Shown: positions 60,416 to 64,000 of the stretch, piece by piece | Numbering within the stretch: position 1 is the first letter of the stretch | Layout of the letters: the number at the start of each line of letters is the position of its first letter | NCBI GenBank assembly: GCA_007258455.2 | Contig: VDFB02139289.1 | Location: 1 to 64,000 of the forward strand | Length of the DNA stretch: 64,000 bases | Direction of reading: 5' to 3' | Origin: Sequoia sempervirens | Taxonomy: Eukaryota; Streptophyta; Pinopsida; Cupressales; Cupressaceae | The notes under the pieces: model-generated | Databases searched by the model: none | What the model saw: only the letters and a program-made list of their open reading frames with translations | Told to the model about the DNA's origin: nothing | Program-made: the position numbers and the translations under genes

Positions 60416-61048
60416 AGTGACTAAATTTAAATAAGAGAAAATCTAATTCATTAAGATTCACATACACCCAGAAAGAGATTGACAAGTACATTGATTTTAA
60501 TTTTGTGATCAGTTGTTGAATTGGTTACCACAACTAGAGTATAATTACTTTGCTAAACCAGTGCCATATTCTTGGAATGGAGTCAAATCAAATACCCACA
60601 TGATTAGATAACAATTTTCTATTTGACAATACCTGAAGCCTTGAAAATATTACATTACAATATTTCCACTTATCATCTCCATAATTTACTTCTTACTAGT
60701 ATCCTCATACAATACTTATTTCAAACCCATTGTTATATTCAATCATTTTCATACATTCATTGAATTAATAAGCAAGAATAGAGTAGTACATCCATTGGAA
60801 ACCAACATAGACAAATACGATAACCATTGATTATATTATTCATAGTCTGTATAACCTGTACATAGGATAGTAACATGTAGAAACTTTATACTATTCTTCT
60901 ATACATATTATCACTATCATTATCAAAAACCATATACATATCAACTAATTTTTTCCCTAAAACATATTAATATAAATTTCAGTACTCTATGTATAACCCC
61001 TTGAAGGAAAACTACCCACTAACCTCCTCTCATAATCAGCCTTGAAAT

Positions 61049-61060
61049 CCCTTTTATAAG
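61049..61060 (-). promoter_or_regulatory. TATA-like box of Tat-like LTR (right copy)
   Basis: Minus CTTATAAAAGGG, paired with the left copy at 23699-23709. It is the best promoter candidate in this LTR and lies downstream of the small U3 ORF. Confidence 0.5.
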
Positions 61061-61450
61061 ACAAGGGAGCAACAAGCATCAAGTTGAATTACACCTACAT
61101 TTCACTTTCATTTCAAAATGAATTTCACCAGAATCTAAAAATATTCCCCAATCAGTTACAAGTAATCATTTGTAGGACAAAGGCAGGAAAAAAGAAAAAC
61201 TCCAAAAAACCATTAGTCAGAGAAGACCCACTAGTCTTCAAAAAGTGTCACCATCACAACATCAAAAACATGCAAGTTCACATTGAACCGAAAAATGTCA
61301 CCATCCACACTAAAGGCACAAATAAATAGAGACCCACATCACAATGAGGTAGCACAAAGGACCATAAATTGAGCACCATCTTAGAAAGGGAACATGATAC
61401 TAATTTTCCTTGCCAAAAGCAAAGTAAGTACTCCTGCTCGGTGTCCTTAT

Positions 61451-61882
61451 TAGAAGTGGAGTAGTCATATCCACCTCATCCTCAAAATAAATCAAATCAA
61501 TCATGGACATGGCATACTAGTGGTAACTTGAATTAGTTTCAGCTCCACTGTAAGAAGAATCATCCAAGACTTCAATGGGAGAATGATGACATCCCATATA
61601 AGCCTAGTGATACTTATTCTTTCTCATAGCTTCCCTTTTAGGCCTATCAATTTTCTTATCCTTACCCTTGACCATTTCCTCCAAGATAATTTGACTTCTC
61701 AGATGATAAGCATGCTTGAGAACACCTCGTGCAAACTTCTTGACAACTCTTGTTTTCTTCTTTAGACTCACAAGGATTTTAGACATATCTTACTCACTAT
61801 GGGGAGAATTACCCTGAGACTCAAGAGAGTTGAGTCTCCTAGACCTTTATACCAAGTTGATAGACACACTTACCTTATCCAT
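61451..61882 (-). pseudogene. Small U3 ORF of the Tat-like element, right copy (broken)
   Basis: Partner of 44751-45184, from an ATG at 61880-61882. The part 61786-61604 is open: MSKILVSLKKKTRVVKKFAR, then HLRSQIILEEMVKGKDKK, ending in RKNKYH. A stop replaces the codon after that, and the acidic end (SMIDL..FEDEVD) is degraded. Basic clusters and the QII.EE.VKGK motif are kept between the copies. Function unknown. Confidence 0.45.
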
Positions 61883-62589
61883 TTCTTTACTAAACAACTT
61901 ATTGAATTTCCTTAGGACAAAGACACCACCCAATTTAGAAATAAAAAGCTCGAGTTCACACTTACTCCCAAACTCTTAATTATCACAAACAATCAAAAGG
62001 TAAGAATAAGAAGTAGGTTATCTTCATTAAATAAAGCAACTGGAGAATTTTTTCATTAATTTTCTAGGAAATCTTGTGTGAGAACACAAACAATGAATTA
62101 CCCTAATTTTGAACCTCAACTGTCGATCATACCTTGAATCAAATCAATGGATAATCAATTAGGATGATTAATTGTGAAAAAATTAAATGCATGCACTTGA
62201 TGCTTCTCCATAGTGAGAAAACTCAAGTGAGATAAAAATTTCACTTAGCTTGCATATTAACCACACACTTAGCATTTAACCAAACCTGTCATGTCACATT
62301 TACCTACTCACCCGTGGGAATTAATTTACTTGCAAACCATCACAGTAAGACAATGAGGAGTGATCATGGTATTACTTTAGAAAATTAGCCTGTACTCTTC
62401 CTTACTTCAATTTCACCTTCCCACATGTACCAACACCTGATAGATTTGACGACCATAAAAATATTTCCCAAATTTTATATGCATACCCAAGAATCAATTC
62501 TAATTTAGCACCATTTTTATCTTAGAATAGTCTCAGCCAATTTTTTAGCAACACCTTATCTCCATCTAAGCCTTTGAAATGTTCCACAT

Positions 62590-63240
62590 GGCATTTTCCC
62601 GCTTTCCCACTAAAAAACATGGGACACAAGTGGGCTCTTCACAGGATGGCTGGGAGTGGTCAAGATTGACCCACATCACCTGCCATCGATCGTCAATCTC
62701 TATTCCCTAGAAACACATGCCATCCCTATAGTCTAATGGTTCCATCTGATGGGTACCTCCATGGAGTGATAGATGTTTCTTTTCCTACTAGCCCGTGTGA
62801 TTAATTTAGTGAAGAAATAAAAAAAATGGGTGCACAAGGAACAATCTTGATGGAAAAACATGTTGTAGTGTCCATAAATGATCTTTCTCAAAGCTACACA
62901 CATTATCCTTTTGTAAGTATTGGTCCCACTACCAAACATGACATGTGGTTATCACCTGCTAGCCTGTGTGTTTAAAATAATATGAAATAGAAAAAAAAGG
63001 GCATGTGGGGAGTGACCAAGATGCAGCCATGTTACTTAATGGTAGTCATTTATCTTCTTCTAATGGCACCAACAATCTTTACCAAGGAAAACAGGCTTGC
63101 CAATGCACAAGAAACATGGCTAATGCTTGATAGCACATGTGAATAATAAAATAAGGAATATAAATTATTATGCACATGAGGAGCAGTGGTGACTAGCCCT
63201 TGATGATCAAATGACTAGTGCAAAAACCTAATTCTACACA
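62590..63240. repeat. Degenerate tandem repeat of about 160-180 bases
   Basis: At least three related units around tagcccgtgtgattaa (62791), tagcctgtgtgttta (62970) and tagcacatgtgaataa (63131), each followed by an A-rich stretch and a gggtgcaca/gggcatgtgg/atgcacatgagg element. A fourth partial unit lies at about 62600-62690. The array crosses 62928, where similarity to the left LTR stops. Confidence 0.55.
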
Positions 63241-64000
63241 TGCCACAAAAGTTAATTTAAAAAGGGGCCCACTACTAGGCCAACGAGAACATGACCCTTA
63301 GGAAGAAAGGCTTAAGACTCGAGTCATTAAAATTAAGCCTGATCATAGGAAAATTTGAACACTGAAGAGGGATTTTGGTGACTGAAAAACCTAAACCCAA
63401 GGGGTTGATGAAAATAACAATTTTAATGGCATAAGAGACAACTTGAATGACCAGATAATTGGAGCATCAAGTCAATGCAAAATTAGAATGTCCAAGGTTT
63501 TTCTTAGGTTCGTAGGTTAGTTTTAAAAGTTTTTGGAAACCAAAAACCCTAAAAAGGTGATGAGGAACACAACCCTAAGCCAAACACAAGGGTCCAAACC
63601 AAATATTGCAAATTTTTTAAAATGGAACCAAGAGAATTTTTTGAGGGGTTCCATCAAAAACCTACATCACAATGTTAACTACAAAAACATGCATGATGGA
63701 AGAATTATTTTACATGATGAATAGATATTGATTGCTACAATAAGTCTCTGATATATCTACTCTTGAATGCCCTTGATCATAAACCTTAGCTCTTGTGAAG
63801 TCAGATAAAAATTATAGGTGAAATTTAGTGAAATGACCTTGTATTTATAGGTATGATCCTTAATTTTTCAAAATTCAATTATCACAAGCTGACATTTAAT
63901 TATGGATTTGAAAAAATTAAAATACCACCAAAAAAAAATTTAAATTTAGGTTTAAAAGTCTAGGGAGTACCCATTTTCCATGGGAAAATGGATCCCAGGT
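63241..64000. other. Unassigned AT-rich DNA to the window end
   Basis: No recognised protein, tRNA or LTR edge. The frame at 63533-63724 is Lys/Asn-rich with no family resemblance. It may be the remaining U3 of the Tat-like LTR or its flank; the window ends before this can be decided. Confidence 0.4.

Larger units (their letters stand above)
60421..62928 (-). repeat. Tat-like gypsy LTR, right copy, second part
   Basis: Resumes after copia 3 and matches 23077-24043 and 44699-46193 (without the giant element). It holds the TATA-like box at 61049-61060 and the small U3 ORF at 61451-61882. At 62928 similarity to the left copy ends, but the tandem-repeat-like structure continues to the right, so the LTR probably extends further. 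The open frame at 62733-62939 is conserved in the left copy only because the DNA is. Confidence 0.75.

Noticed and set aside
62733..62939. Minus frame conserved with the end of the gag reading at 46005-46200
   Set aside because: Conservation follows the DNA repeat. The left gag frame only reads into it because of the joint at 46193.
1..64000. CRISPR arrays, bacterial operons, rRNA or tRNA genes
   Set aside because: No regularly spaced repeats with unique spacers, no ribosomal sequence and no complete tRNA fold were seen. The tRNA-like ends at 16875, 38251, 47384, 50067 and 52932 are primer sites.

Overview
The window is repeat DNA from a large plant nuclear genome. I found no host protein-coding gene, rRNA or tRNA. 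Nearly all of it is LTR retrotransposons inserted into one another, AT-rich and heavily decayed. Long nested Ty3/gypsy and Ty1/copia elements, strongly diverged LTR pairs and frequent C-to-T type decay suggest a gymnosperm (conifer-like) genome. That placement is inference, because no host gene is present to confirm it.

Layout, left to right. (1) 1-290: purine tract; 291-1067: AT-rich DNA with nothing recognised. (2) 1068-18931: a minus-strand Ty3/gypsy element with chromovirus-type integrase. Its 3' LTR is truncated (1068-2993), and its gag-protease-RT-RNase H-integrase body is broken (3060-7619). Its long 5' LTR is interrupted by a minus-strand copia element (copia 1, 11668-18217). (3) 18932-22195: copia 2 (plus strand), which lost its 5' half and keeps pol and the 3' LTR. 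(4) 22808-62928 or beyond: a decayed Tat-like gypsy element (minus strand), whose two LTR copies each took a later insertion. The left LTR copy (22808-24043 and 44699-46193) contains a 20.7 kb giant gypsy element (24044-44698). The right LTR copy (50087-50586 and 60421-62928 or beyond) contains copia 3 (50587-60415), a full-length Sirevirus-like element. Between the LTR copies are the Tat-like gag (48850-49703) and a gag module with its own primer site from another gypsy family (46193-47404).

The two paralogous LTR copies show each other's uninterrupted insertion site. This fixes the ends of the giant element (target duplication ggata) and copia 3 (target duplication agtga).

The most unusual feature is the giant element. 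Its LTRs are about 6.4 kb, and each carries a roughly 3.6 kb sense-strand coding region (25184-28828 and 39417-43018). This lies upstream of a conserved TATA-like site, so it is in U3. A genomic transcript would carry this gene once, after integrase, in the position of a retroviral nef or sag. The Tat-like element around it also has a smaller sense ORF in U3. All copies here are broken, so nothing in the window looks able to move by itself.
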